From JBAVQS01 sp049694275 (GTDB lineage Bacteria > Chloroflexota > Anaerolineae > UBA4142 > SHND01): 64,000 bases of DNA. The DNA lies in the NCBI GenBank assembly GCA_049694275.1, contig JBAVQS010000198.1, forward strand, positions 19,890-83,889, in the 5' to 3' direction. The notes beneath the pieces are model-generated. The model was not told where the DNA came from. It saw only the letters and a list, made by a program, of their open reading frames with translations, and made no database searches. A program made the translations under genes and the position numbers. How positions within the stretch are numbered: position 1 is the first letter of the stretch; each line of letters opens with the position of its first letter. Of this stretch, positions 8,885 through 17,998 are shown in pieces.

Positions 8885-10786
8885 ATGTGCGGTATCTGTG
8901 GTTATGTAAGTAACAGGCTTACTCTCGACGAGGGGCGGTCCCTGTTGGAACGAATGAACGCCCGGCTCGAACATCGAGGCCCAGATGGCGCCGGTTCGTT
9001 CATCGATGAGCGGGTCGGGCTAGCCATGCGCCGCCTCGCCATCATTGACGTAAAAGGGGGCATGCAGCCAATCTGCAATGAAGATGGCCGCATCGTCGTG
9101 GTTTTTAATGGGGAGATCTATAATTTTCTCGAACTACGCGGCGAATTGGAGCGGTACGGCCATCGCTTTGCGACCCATTCTGATACGGAAGTCATCGTGC
9201 ATGGCTATGAGCAATGGGGTGATGAGATGCTCTCCCGTTTCAACGGGATGTTCGCCCTGGCGCTCTGGGACGCGTCGCACGAGCGTTTGCTCCTGGCCCG
9301 CGACCGCATGGGAAAAAAGCCGCTATACTGGCATTGGTCGGAAAATGGGCTATTATGGGGCTCCGAGGCCAAGTCGTTGCTCGTCGCGCCCTGGGTCAAA
9401 CGTCAAGTCAATGCCCTGGCCCTTCATTACTACCTGACCCTCCAGTATACGCCTGATCCCCTGACGATCTTTCAGGATATTCACCAGCTCCCGGCGGCGC
9501 ACAAGCTCGTTTTGGAGCGACAAGGTGAGCCGCAAGTGTGTCGGTGGTGGCAGTTGGCGTTCGAGCCCAAGTACAAGATCGATGATCAGGAAGCGATTCG
9601 AGAATCCCGGCGTTTGCTTACGGCCGCGGTCAAGCGGCGGTTGATATCTGAAGTGCCGTTGGGCGCATTTCTTAGCGGCGGGATTGATTCCTCTATCGTC
9701 GTTGCGCTGATGGCCGAGCAGATGAGCGAGCCGGTCAAGACCTTTTCCATCGGGTTTGAGGAAAGCCATTATTCCGAGGCGGGATACGCCAGGCTGATTG
9801 CGGAGCGGTATCACACAGACCATCACGAATTCACCTTTCGTCCCGCTGATTTGGTGCGGGTCATCGAGGGGGTCATTGCCGCATGTGACGAGCCGTTCGC
9901 TGATCCGGCCGCGTTGCCCTTGTACGAACTGGCTCGGCAGACGCGTAAGCATGTGACTGTCGCACTCAGTGGCGACGGCGGAGACGAGACGCTGGCGGGC
10001 TACCGTCGCTATGCTCTCGATGGAGTGCTCCAGCCCTATGCCGCCCTGCCGCGGTGGTTGACCCAGCAGCTTGTTCCGACCGTGACCGCTTACTTACCCG
10101 AGCCTGCTTGGCTTCCAGAGGATAAGAATCCCCTTACCGGCCTGAAAAGGTTAGGACAGTTTTCGGCAGTCACCCATAAGGCCTCGCTGGTTCGCTGGGG
10201 CTCTTATTTCAATGAAAGTGACAAGCAGCGTCTGTATACGAACCGGTGGCGCGATGAGCTTGCCCACATAGATACCGCAGATTGGATTGCGGCGGCGTAT
10301 GATCAAGCGTTGGCAAGCAACCTGCTTGACTGTACCCTATATGCGGATCAGGTCACCTATCTCTCGGGGGATCTATTGCCCAAGACGGATCGAATGGCGA
10401 TGGCGCATTCAGTAGAGGCGAGAGCGCCATTTTTGGATGCAGATTGGGTAGAATGGACTGCACGCCTGCCGGTTCATTTGAAGGTGCGGGGGCTAAAAAC
10501 AAAGTGGTTGCTCCAGGCTGCTTTTTCAGATAAGGTGCCGGCGCCCATTCTGCAGAGGGGCAAGCAAGGCTTTAGCATCCCGATTGGGGTTTGGCTCAAG
10601 AACGAGCTGCGCGATTGGACACATAGGCTGCTTTTGGAAAATTCTAACTTGGCCGAGTGGTTTCACCTAGCGGCGGTGAAAAATTTGCTCGATGAGCACG
10701 ACCAAGGGCGAGTCAATCATAGCAAACGATTATGGGCCCTGTTGATGTTTGCTCTCTGGTTAGAGTATGTGCAAGGCAATAACTGA
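8885..10786 (+). CDS. asnB: AsnB-type glutamine amidotransferase (asparagine synthase family)
   Basis: A 633-residue class II amidotransferase. The start is set at the ATG directly before Cys-2 (MCGICGY), because the N-terminal cysteine is the glutaminase nucleophile; a longer reading from 8852 would bury it. Other motifs are HRGPDG, RRLAIID and NGEIYNF of the glutaminase domain, and the PP-loop SGGIDSS at about residue 264 of the synthetase domain. It lies between a glycosyltransferase and a methyltransferase. Paralogues in polysaccharide clusters are thought to amidate sugar carboxylates, so either free asparagine synthesis or glycan amidation is possible. The stop overlaps the next ATG by one base. 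Confidence 0.8.
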   Translation: MCGICGYVSNRLTLDEGRSLLERMNARLEHRGPDGAGSFIDERVGLAMRRLAIIDVKGGMQPICNEDGRIVVVFNGEIYNFLELRGELERYGHRFATHSDTEVIVHGYEQWGDEMLSRFNGMFALALWDASHERLLLARDRMGKKPLYWHWSENGLLWGSEAKSLLVAPWVKRQVNALALHYYLTLQYTPDPLTIFQDIHQLPAAHKLVLERQGEPQVCRWWQLAFEPKYKIDDQEAIRESRRLLTAAVKRRLISEVPLGAFLSGGIDSSIVVALMAEQMSEPVKTFSIGFEESHYSEAGYARLIAERYHTDHHEFTFRPADLVRVIEGVIAACDEPFADPAALPLYELARQTRKHVTVALSGDGGDETLAGYRRYALDGVLQPYAALPRWLTQQLVPTVTAYLPEPAWLPEDKNPLTGLKRLGQFSAVTHKASLVRWGSYFNESDKQRLYTNRWRDELAHIDTADWIAAAYDQALASNLLDCTLYADQVTYLSGDLLPKTDRMAMAHSVEARAPFLDADWVEWTARLPVHLKVRGLKTKWLLQAAFSDKVPAPILQRGKQGFSIPIGVWLKNELRDWTHRLLLENSNLAEWFHLAAVKNLLDEHDQGRVNHSKRLWALLMFALWLEYVQGNN

Positions 10787-11559
10787 TGAAAGTATTTGAT
10801 TTTAGCGCCAACTGGGAGCGTTTTTCTGACGAGCGCTTGAATGTTTCCCGGCTCACCGAGGCACGCGAATCGCTTGTAAAGCTTTTGCAGCGGGAGTCAC
10901 TGGAGGGCGTCAGTTTTCTGGATGTGGGATGCGGCAGTGGGCTTTTTTCAATCGCTGCTTACCATCTAGGCGCGGGGCGGGTAGTGGGAATAGATGTCAA
11001 CCCGGGCTGTGTCGCCCTTTCTGTAACGAACTGCCGTCTGCTCGCTCCAAATGCGCCGATACAATTCAGGCAAGTCTCTGCCCTTGATCGAACGGCTTTG
11101 GATGCTCTCGGTTGTTTTGATATTGTCTATGCGTGGGGTGTGTTGCATCATACCGGGGCTATGTGGGAGGCGATTGATCTCACCTTGCAACGGGTTGCGC
11201 CCGGCGGCGATCTGGTTGTGGCTATTTATAACAAACATATTACATCCCCGATTTGGAATAGGATCAAATGGTTGTATAACCAACTGCCAGGGTGGGGCCG
11301 TGGGGTAATGGCTTGGGGTTTAGCAGGGGTTATCTACATTGCCAAGTTCATTGTGACCCGCCGGAATCCACTCGAGAAGGAACGCGGGATGGACTTTTGG
11401 TATGATGTCGTCGACTGGATTGGAGGATACCCGTACGAATATGCGACGCCGGAAGCAGTTGAGACTTTTATCAACTCGCGGGGCTTCCAGTTGAGCCATT
11501 TCGTGCCTGCTCAAGTTCCGACGGGTTGTAATGAGTTTGTTTTCAAGAAATTCAAGTGA
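10786..11559 (+). CDS. class I SAM-dependent methyltransferase
   Basis: A 257-residue protein with the SAM-binding motif I FLDVGCGSGLFS at about residue 44, then GIDVNP (motif II) and FDIVYAWGVLHH. The C-terminal half carries a hydrophobic stretch (GVMAWGLAGVIYIAKFIV) that may contact the membrane. Its start overlaps the asnB stop (TGATG), so it is coupled to the amidotransferase. Given the cluster, methylation of a sugar or lipid-linked glycan is plausible but unproven. Confidence 0.7.
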   Translation: MKVFDFSANWERFSDERLNVSRLTEARESLVKLLQRESLEGVSFLDVGCGSGLFSIAAYHLGAGRVVGIDVNPGCVALSVTNCRLLAPNAPIQFRQVSALDRTALDALGCFDIVYAWGVLHHTGAMWEAIDLTLQRVAPGGDLVVAIYNKHITSPIWNRIKWLYNQLPGWGRGVMAWGLAGVIYIAKFIVTRRNPLEKERGMDFWYDVVDWIGGYPYEYATPEAVETFINSRGFQLSHFVPAQVPTGCNEFVFKKFK

Positions 11560-11654
11560 GAATGGTGTACATGATCGACCATCTGTGTGTCGTCCTATGT
11601 GCTAATAAGGTCCTCTCTTGAATCAGGGTGATTATCGGAATAGGCGATTCTATC

Positions 11655-12803
11655 ATGCCGAATCGAATTTTGCATGTGATTGATCACACCGATAGCGGTG
11701 GCGCGCAGGTATTATTGTATTATCTGATATTAGCGCTCAAGGACCGATTCTCATTCACAGTGGCGGTAATTGGAAAATCTGGTCGGTTCACCCAAATGTA
11801 TCGGGACTTGGGTGTGCCGGTCATCTTATTAGATGAATTAGGAAGTCGCTGGAGTCCCTTGCCGCTCATCACCCTGACCGCCGAACTCGCCCGACATAGA
11901 TACGACCTTATCCACAATCATTTATTCAAAGCCTCGATTCTTGGAATGGTCTCAAGCCGCCTTTCTGGTTGTAAATGCATTGTGCATGATCACACGGGCA
12001 TATATCCTGAATCCCTGAAATACATCATTTCAAACCCAATCGTTCGATACATTTACTTGATCGCTTATTCTGCTCTTCTCAATCGTGTTAGTCAGGTGAT
12101 TGTGTTAACCTCAGGGATGCAGCAGGCCTATTTGGAAAACTATCGAATTGATCCGCGCAAAATCACGCTCCTACCCAATGCAATCGATATCCGGGCGTTC
12201 GAGCGTCCGGACCGCAACAATTGTGCGGAAGAGCTTTGTAAGACTCTGGGCTTGTCCACACAGACGAAATTGGTGACGATGATTGGGCGGCTCGATCCTG
12301 AAAAGGATTGGCAAACCTTTCTCGGTGTGGCACGGCTTGTAACCACGCAATTCGGCATGCCTTGCGCGTTCCTGGTGGTTGGTTCAGGATCTCAGGACAG
12401 AGAATTGCGAACACGAGTCAGAGCAGAGGGCCTCGATCGAGTCATATTCTTGGGCTATCGAGAGGATATACCAGACTTGCTTAGCCAAAGCGATGTTTTT
12501 CTATTGACTTCGCGGCGTGAACCCTTTGGTATTGTTCTCTTGGAAGCCATGGCCGCTGGTTGTCCGATTGTTGCAACACGTAGTGGAGGCCCGGAATCGA
12601 TTTTGACCAACGGCGTAGATGCCCTTTTGGCTGATGTTGGCGATGTACAAGGCCTGGCCGAGATTGTTATGAGAATCTTGGAGGATACAGATCTCGCCCG
12701 TGAATTGGCGACGCGCGCAAGGCGCAAAGTCCTTGAGCACTATAGCCAGGATGTGTTTATGGAAAAGATGGTGGCCATGTATAGAGATGTGATAGGAGCA
12801 TAA
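11655..12803 (+). CDS. GT4-family glycosyltransferase
   Basis: A 382-residue GT-B-fold enzyme. It opens with ILHVIDHTDSGGAQVLL, has IGRLDPEKDWQTFL in the C-terminal domain, and carries the E-x7-E motif EPFGIVLLE with AMAAGCPIV. The ATG at 11655 is preferred over an in-frame GTG at 11628, because family members begin just before the ILHV strand. From here to about 14.5 kb the DNA is visibly richer in A+T than the flanking genes, which may mark a separately acquired block. The sugar specificity is unknown. Confidence 0.7.
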   Translation: MPNRILHVIDHTDSGGAQVLLYYLILALKDRFSFTVAVIGKSGRFTQMYRDLGVPVILLDELGSRWSPLPLITLTAELARHRYDLIHNHLFKASILGMVSSRLSGCKCIVHDHTGIYPESLKYIISNPIVRYIYLIAYSALLNRVSQVIVLTSGMQQAYLENYRIDPRKITLLPNAIDIRAFERPDRNNCAEELCKTLGLSTQTKLVTMIGRLDPEKDWQTFLGVARLVTTQFGMPCAFLVVGSGSQDRELRTRVRAEGLDRVIFLGYREDIPDLLSQSDVFLLTSRREPFGIVLLEAMAAGCPIVATRSGGPESILTNGVDALLADVGDVQGLAEIVMRILEDTDLARELATRARRKVLEHYSQDVFMEKMVAMYRDVIGA

Positions 12804-12859
12804 GATACTTTTGTCAACCTGCGCAAGCTTCAGGTGTGGGACTGGCAATAGAGGCCGCA

Positions 12860-13567
12860 ATGCCCTTTTATGATTTTTTTTCGCAGAATACGCGCGTGAC
12901 TTCGTTAGGCTCTCACTTGATGGCGCAAGCTGCAGAGTTGCTCTTGAGCCGAGTGTCGGAGAGTGTCCATCCTTTGCAAAGGTTGATGGAGATTGGTCCC
13001 GGATGGGGAGCTCTTGCCGCGAGTGCCCACAAGAGGAATATCGTTTATACAGCCGTCGACGTAAATATTAGCTTGCTGGCACGGCTTGACTCCGACCGCC
13101 GGGTTTGCACATCTATTCCGCCCCTTCCTTTTCGCGATTGTGTGTATGATGCGGTTGTAGCAAGCCATGTACTCGAGCATATGAGTGGGTTTCAACAGGC
13201 AACGACCATGGTATCCGAAATGTGCCGGGTCGTTCGGCCTGGCGGCTGCATCGGAATCGTTTCTCCAGATTTCCTATGGGTTGGGCCATACTTTTGGGAC
13301 GTCGATTATAGCCATAGCTTTCCTACTTCAGCACGACGGTTGCATGAATTATTTCTGGATCAAGGACTAGAAGTTTCATGTCTCCAGTATACCTTTAACC
13401 ACCTCACAGGATGGCGCGGATACTATTTAGGAAGGATGTTGCGTTTGATTTCCTATCGACTATTCGATGCGCTCCCGAATTCTCGATTCTATTTTGATCG
13501 AATCTATCGAACCCGCTTGACGTTTAGCCGATCAGTACTGATCATCGGGCGCCGAGTTGTAGAGTGA
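12860..13567 (+). CDS. class I SAM-dependent methyltransferase
   Basis: A 235-residue methyltransferase. Motif I is LMEIGPGWGALAASA, with YTAVDVN as motif II and ASHVLEHM then CRVVRPGG in the Methyltransf_11 pattern. The ATG at 12860 has an AGAGG ribosome-binding site five bases upstream and is preferred to an in-frame GTG at 12836. Its end overlaps the GTG of the flippase-like gene by four bases. It belongs to the A+T-richer block of glycan genes. The substrate is not identifiable. Confidence 0.7.
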   Translation: MPFYDFFSQNTRVTSLGSHLMAQAAELLLSRVSESVHPLQRLMEIGPGWGALAASAHKRNIVYTAVDVNISLLARLDSDRRVCTSIPPLPFRDCVYDAVVASHVLEHMSGFQQATTMVSEMCRVVRPGGCIGIVSPDFLWVGPYFWDVDYSHSFPTSARRLHELFLDQGLEVSCLQYTFNHLTGWRGYYLGRMLRLISYRLFDALPNSRFYFDRIYRTRLTFSRSVLIIGRRVVE

Positions 13568-14559
13568 ACATTGTGAGACGCTTCAAGCAACCCCATGTAT
13601 GGATGTTGCTGAAAATCGCGATCGCTCTCCTGCTCTCTTTTCTCATTGTGAGCCGGATCAATCAAGGTGATTTGGCTGCTATGCCGGCGCGTTTGGTGTT
13701 CCCTTGGTTTGCAGGCGCGCTGATCGCTTCCTATGCTGCAGTGGCTTTTATGGCCCTTCGGTATGCTGTATTCTTGGGCAAAACGGTCAACCGGCGCGAA
13801 CTCTTTAGTATCGTTGCTTTACAAGTGGCCATCGGCAATCTTGTCGCGACAGCGGCAGGAATGGGCTCTTTCGTCGGTATGCTGCGCAGTCGGCACGGGG
13901 TTCGGCTTACGATTGGGGTCACTTCATTGATACTATCCCGAGCATGGGATTTGATCCTACTGCTCTTTGCACTTGCTCTGTCGAGTTGGATCCTTTGGTC
14001 GCAAATTGCGCCCTTGCACGATCTCGTACTGTTTCTCATTGCCCTTCTCGCTGTCATTCTAGTTCTGTTTGGCCTGTTATTGGCTTGGCGGGCCAAGTTA
14101 CTCGGCCCAATGCTGAGACTCGGTATATGGCTTCGGCTTGGGCGTTTCCAGTTATGGGGTAAGATAACAGATGTATTAAGTGATCTCGTAACTGGAGAAC
14201 TGGGAACCCAGGGTGGGTCAGCCATCGCATTAGCAAGATATAGCGTGTTAAGCTTTGCCGCCTCGTTCGGATTCCTATACTGTGTGCTTCAGTTCTTGGC
14301 GGTGCCACTCGACCTCTGGATAGTTATTTTCATGTTCTCTGTGTTGCAATTGGTCGCCATTCTTCCCATCCAAGTGTTGGGAGGGCTAGGGGTTCTTGAT
14401 GTTACCTATCTATATCTCTTTGGACTTTTCCATATTGAAAGCGTAACGGCGCTGTCCGTGGTGATTGGGATACGGGTTACGTTCTACCTGATAAATTTTT
14501 TGTTGCTCTTGTATTTGCCTGGGGAGAGTGTGATTACTCATTTTCAAGAGAATAAGTAG
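13564..14559 (+). CDS. LPG-synthase-TM/flippase-like integral membrane protein
   Basis: A 331-residue protein with about eight membrane helices, a GTG start and no soluble catalytic domain. The helix layout and the glycine-rich loop near residues 95-115 (ATAAGMGSFVGMLRSRHG) fit the UPF0104/LPG_synthase_TM family, whose members include the flippase half of MprF and proteins in many polysaccharide clusters. A later loop (PIQVLGGLGVLD) is also typical. Movement of a lipid-linked glycan or lipid across the membrane is an inference from family and context. It overlaps the upstream methyltransferase by four bases and is one base from the next gene. Confidence 0.6.
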   Translation: MNIVRRFKQPHVWMLLKIAIALLLSFLIVSRINQGDLAAMPARLVFPWFAGALIASYAAVAFMALRYAVFLGKTVNRRELFSIVALQVAIGNLVATAAGMGSFVGMLRSRHGVRLTIGVTSLILSRAWDLILLLFALALSSWILWSQIAPLHDLVLFLIALLAVILVLFGLLLAWRAKLLGPMLRLGIWLRLGRFQLWGKITDVLSDLVTGELGTQGGSAIALARYSVLSFAASFGFLYCVLQFLAVPLDLWIVIFMFSVLQLVAILPIQVLGGLGVLDVTYLYLFGLFHIESVTALSVVIGIRVTFYLINFLLLLYLPGESVITHFQENK

Positions 14560-14560
14560 A

Positions 14561-15367
14561 ATGGCCATTGTGCCGCAAATTGTAGGATATCTCCGTTTTG
14601 CCTGGCAGCTTGCGAACGGGTTTCGTCTAGCAGGCGAACAGGCGTTGGCGGCTGAACGCGACCGGGATCTTGCACCCTATTTGAATCGGGAAAAACCTTG
14701 GCAGGTTCTTGACCTTGCCAATGGCCGCCTGCGTCCTCAATTTCTCATTTTGAACGCGCAGGGGCAAATGGTTTACGGAATCGATTGGGCGAATCGGCCG
14801 GAATCTCCAATCAAGGATTTGCTCTATCGCATTGCGCGTGGGCTATATGGGTTGCACCTGGCAGCTGGAGCCGGACCATCACGCAGAGAGAAACTCGTAT
14901 GTGGCGATGTCGGCAAGTTGCCTTTTGCCGATTGCAGCTTTGACCTGGTAACCTCGATCGCTGCCTTTGAGCATTTTCTGGATGTGCCGCGGGTGGTCTC
15001 CGAGCTAGAGCGCGTTCTGAGACCTGGCGGAGTTGCCTGGATTCGCATCCACCCTTTTGCCTGTCCGTCCGGCGGGCATAACCTCGGTTTCACGGAAATC
15101 CCGTTGCGGGCTGTGCCCCCCGGCATTGACCCGTGGGACCATTTGCGCCGTCGCCGTCTGCCTTTCAATGTGCCCCTGAATGAGTGGCGGATCGGGCAGT
15201 ATAGCCAGACGTTCACAGAGCATTTCGAGATTGTCAAGCAGTATTGTGCAACTCGTGAAGGCGATGAGTTCTTGACCCCTCAAATCGAAAAGGAATTGGC
15301 GCTGTATAGCCGTGATGAGCTCACCTGCGCCGCCTACCAGATCGTCGCCCGTAAACCGCTCGCTTGA
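14561..15367 (+). CDS. class I SAM-dependent methyltransferase
   Basis: A 268-residue protein of the Methyltransf_11 type. Motif I is degenerate (VLDLANGRLRPQ instead of the usual glycine-rich loop), but the later signature LPFADCSFDLVTSIAAFEHF and ELERVLRPGGVAWIRIHPF is clear. The altered motif I may mean weak or modified SAM binding. It is the third methyltransferase in this glycan region and follows the flippase-like gene directly. The target is unknown. Confidence 0.65.
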   Translation: MAIVPQIVGYLRFAWQLANGFRLAGEQALAAERDRDLAPYLNREKPWQVLDLANGRLRPQFLILNAQGQMVYGIDWANRPESPIKDLLYRIARGLYGLHLAAGAGPSRREKLVCGDVGKLPFADCSFDLVTSIAAFEHFLDVPRVVSELERVLRPGGVAWIRIHPFACPSGGHNLGFTEIPLRAVPPGIDPWDHLRRRRLPFNVPLNEWRIGQYSQTFTEHFEIVKQYCATREGDEFLTPQIEKELALYSRDELTCAAYQIVARKPLA

Positions 15368-15384
15368 TTCTGTCTGACCTTATC

Positions 15385-16914
15385 ATGAAGCGCTATTTCA
15401 AGCCGGCTATTATCGCTATTTTTCTCGGCATCTCGTTCATCCTTGCCATCGTCAACTTTGATTCGGCCCCCCCCTTTTGGCGGGATGAAGGCTGGACGCT
15501 TTCTGTGGCTCGGAATTGGATCCAGACCGGTTTTTATGGCCTTGTGCTCAATGGACAGCCAGCGTCGTCCGGTCAAGCTGCTGCTTTTCCCACCGTCGGC
15601 CTGATGGCGCTCAGCTTTCGTCTGTTTGGGGTAGGGGTCTGGCAGGGGCGTGCCGTCTCGGCTGTCTTGATGGCCGGAGCTTTAATCTTGCTCTATCTCT
15701 TTGGAGTTCGGCTGGAAAACCGGCGGATTGCTCTCGGCGCAGTCGCTTTTCTGCTATTTGCTTCTATTCTTCCGGAACTCAACCCGCTGTACGAGGGCCG
15801 GCAGATCCTGGCCGAGCCGCTTATGCTGTTTTTGCTGCTCGCCGGCTATCTCATGTTCTGGTTTGCGCTGGATCGGCTTGCCTGGTTCATCGTACCGGCC
15901 ATTCTATTCTGGGGCATTGCCCTTTTTAGCAAGGCTCAACCCCTTCCCTTTTTTGCTGTCTCACTCTTGGCCCCGCTTGTGCTCTCCCTTGCCAAACGCG
16001 AGTGGCGAATGGCAGGACTCTGGGCGCTCGGGTTGGGCGGTTCACTGCTCATCATGCGCTTGGCTCCATTGGGCCAGCAAATACTCCTGGCCGGGCATAC
16101 CGTTCCGAATGCGGCTTCGCCCGGGTTGGTCGAAGCGACAGCCTTTGTCCCGACAGAACCCACGGCCCGCATTTCGGCGTTCTTTGTCGCGTTTGTGCTT
16201 GCTATCCCTACGACCGTGGGCCTGATCCATGCCGCGTGGAGGTTTATACGGAGTGTCCGCTGGAAGGAGCAACCCCAATCTTCCCGTGAGACGATGCGCC
16301 TCGCACTGCTCACCTTTACCGGGAGTTGGTTCGCCTGGTATCTCATGTTTTCGATTGGCTGGGTGCGTTATTTATTCCCCGCCGCGTTCGTTGGGAGCCT
16401 GTTCACTGCCGCGATGCTCGACGATGTGATAAGGCATTTTGACTTGCGATCCCTGGTCGGAAAGGGAGCGCGTGTGCGTGGCTTGCAATTCGATTGGCGG
16501 CGGATAGGCGCTTTTCTACTCATCGTGTATGTGATTCTCGCCATCCCTTTTACTATAGGGCAGTTTGCCTGGGTCCTTCAACCAAGCACGACCGGAATCC
16601 AGACTGCCGAATGGCTTAATAGCCATACGCCGCAGGATGCAGTGATCGAGACATACGAAAGCGAGCTGTTCTTGTTTTTGAATCGCCGTTATCATTACCC
16701 TTCAGACGATATTGTGAGTGATCTAATTCGCCGCAAATGGCTGGATAATCCACTCCCCATCACTTATGACCCGCTTCAGGCGAATCCGGATTATCTGGTC
16801 GTCGGTCGTTTTGCCCGGGAGAATCAAATCTATGATGTGGCGCTTGCAACGGGATCCTTTCGCCTGGTCAATCGCATTGGACTGTATGATCTGTATGAGC
16901 GGGTTCGTCAGTGA
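15385..16914 (+). CDS. GT39-family membrane glycosyltransferase (ArnT/PMT-like)
   Basis: A 509-residue protein with about ten to twelve helices. The first extracytoplasmic loop contains WRDEGWTLSVARNW, the D-E pair that is catalytic in GT39/ArnT-type enzymes, followed by an aromatic stretch. A soluble C-terminal domain includes TAEWLNSHTPQDAVIETYES. The ATG at 15385 is chosen over an in-frame TTG at 15364 that overlaps the previous stop, since MKRYFKPAIIAIF gives a normal signal-anchor start. The enzyme probably transfers a sugar from a polyprenyl carrier to protein or lipid outside the cell. Confidence 0.7.
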   Translation: MKRYFKPAIIAIFLGISFILAIVNFDSAPPFWRDEGWTLSVARNWIQTGFYGLVLNGQPASSGQAAAFPTVGLMALSFRLFGVGVWQGRAVSAVLMAGALILLYLFGVRLENRRIALGAVAFLLFASILPELNPLYEGRQILAEPLMLFLLLAGYLMFWFALDRLAWFIVPAILFWGIALFSKAQPLPFFAVSLLAPLVLSLAKREWRMAGLWALGLGGSLLIMRLAPLGQQILLAGHTVPNAASPGLVEATAFVPTEPTARISAFFVAFVLAIPTTVGLIHAAWRFIRSVRWKEQPQSSRETMRLALLTFTGSWFAWYLMFSIGWVRYLFPAAFVGSLFTAAMLDDVIRHFDLRSLVGKGARVRGLQFDWRRIGAFLLIVYVILAIPFTIGQFAWVLQPSTTGIQTAEWLNSHTPQDAVIETYESELFLFLNRRYHYPSDDIVSDLIRRKWLDNPLPITYDPLQANPDYLVVGRFARENQIYDVALATGSFRLVNRIGLYDLYERVRQ

Positions 16915-16952
16915 TCTATGATGGCATTCATGCTTATTCCATCTCTGCCGTG

Positions 16953-16981
16953 TCGCAATCGCTCCTTATCTGTGTGATAAT
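16953..16981 (+). promoter_or_regulatory. possible extended -10 promoter before the Cache gene
   Basis: TGT directly before GATAAT (16976-16981) makes an extended -10. The matching -35 position (TCGCAA) is poor. It is the best candidate in the 121-base gap upstream of the Cache-domain gene. Confidence 0.3.
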
Positions 16982-17035
16982 CAATCTCTGGGGCGCTTTA
17001 CTGAATTTCTTTGGATAGTTTGCGTTTTTTCAAGT

Positions 17036-17998
17036 ATGTTTTCCCTCCGGCCGCGTTTTACACTTTTCCTTTTCCTGCTGTTGTTCATCGCGCTCCTTCC
17101 ACTTGCCATTCTGATTGGCACACAGGTCCTGGCTGCGCCCCCTGCGCCGCGTCAGGAGGCAACGCGTGTTGCCGCCGAGGTGGACCGGCTATTCAAGATG
17201 CGTATGAGCGAGGTCTTTACGCTTGCTGCACTCCCATCGATGCGCGCCTATGCGAGTAGCGACATTACGGCCCGGCCGGCGCGGGCTCCCGTTGCCATGA
17301 ACGAGCTCCAGGCGCTGGTGGCGGCGGATACGCAGGTGCGCGAGGCCTTTATCGTGGACCTGGAGGGCAATCCTATCCTGGGGACGGGCGACGCGATCAA
17401 GGTAATCTGGGGGAATCGTACCTTTGTGCAGCGAGCGCTGGCTGGACAACTTGACGTCTCGCCCATCGTGCACGAGATGAACGAGTATTCGCAGTACTAT
17501 GCAGCGCCTATTCTAGATGGCAAGGGCGATGTGGCAGGCGTGTTCGTCATCCGTGTGGCCGCGCAAGAGCTGTGGGGGACTGTGAATGGGAATAGCGACC
17601 CTCCATCCGGGCAATATGCCGTGCTCGTGGATGAGAACGGCATACGCCTGGCCGATGGGGGTGATATGGCGCGTAACCTGGCCGCTCTGGGGCCGTTAGC
17701 CACTGATTTACAGGCTCGAATCATTCGCGAGCAGACCTATGGTGCACAGGTGCTGGCAGTGCGCACGACTCAGTTCACGCGCGCTCAAGAGGCCGTTAGC
17801 CGGGGTTTTCCCGAAGCGCTCCAACCGGCCGACCTGGGTGTTCAAACACTTGCCATCCATCGGCTCTCGACTCGTCCCTGGACGGTCTTGTTTGTCGTCG
17901 CGTCACCTTCGCCCCGCGAGTTCGTTGTTCCCTATATTCTTCCCGTGGTCGCAGCGATCGTGGCCGCGGGGGCGGTTGCCTTATGGCTCACCCGGTAA
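17036..17998 (+). CDS. Cache-domain membrane sensor module lacking an output domain
   Basis: A 320-residue protein: an N-terminal helix (residues 8-30), an extracytoplasmic region of about 260 residues, and a second helix (about 300-318) after which the protein stops. The outer part has the dCache pattern found in chemoreceptors and kinases, for example REAFIVDLEGNPILGTGD, NRTFVQRALAGQ and YYAAPILDGKGDVAGVFVIRV, ending in TLAIHRLSTRPWTVLFVVASP. In known receptors a HAMP and then a kinase, cyclase or MCP domain follow the second helix. Here none does, and the next gene, a glycosyltransferase, starts inside its last 16 bases in another frame. It may pair with a separate partner or be a truncated receptor. 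Confidence 0.6.
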   Translation: MFSLRPRFTLFLFLLLFIALLPLAILIGTQVLAAPPAPRQEATRVAAEVDRLFKMRMSEVFTLAALPSMRAYASSDITARPARAPVAMNELQALVAADTQVREAFIVDLEGNPILGTGDAIKVIWGNRTFVQRALAGQLDVSPIVHEMNEYSQYYAAPILDGKGDVAGVFVIRVAAQELWGTVNGNSDPPSGQYAVLVDENGIRLADGGDMARNLAALGPLATDLQARIIREQTYGAQVLAVRTTQFTRAQEAVSRGFPEALQPADLGVQTLAIHRLSTRPWTVLFVVASPSPREFVVPYILPVVAAIVAAGAVALWLTR

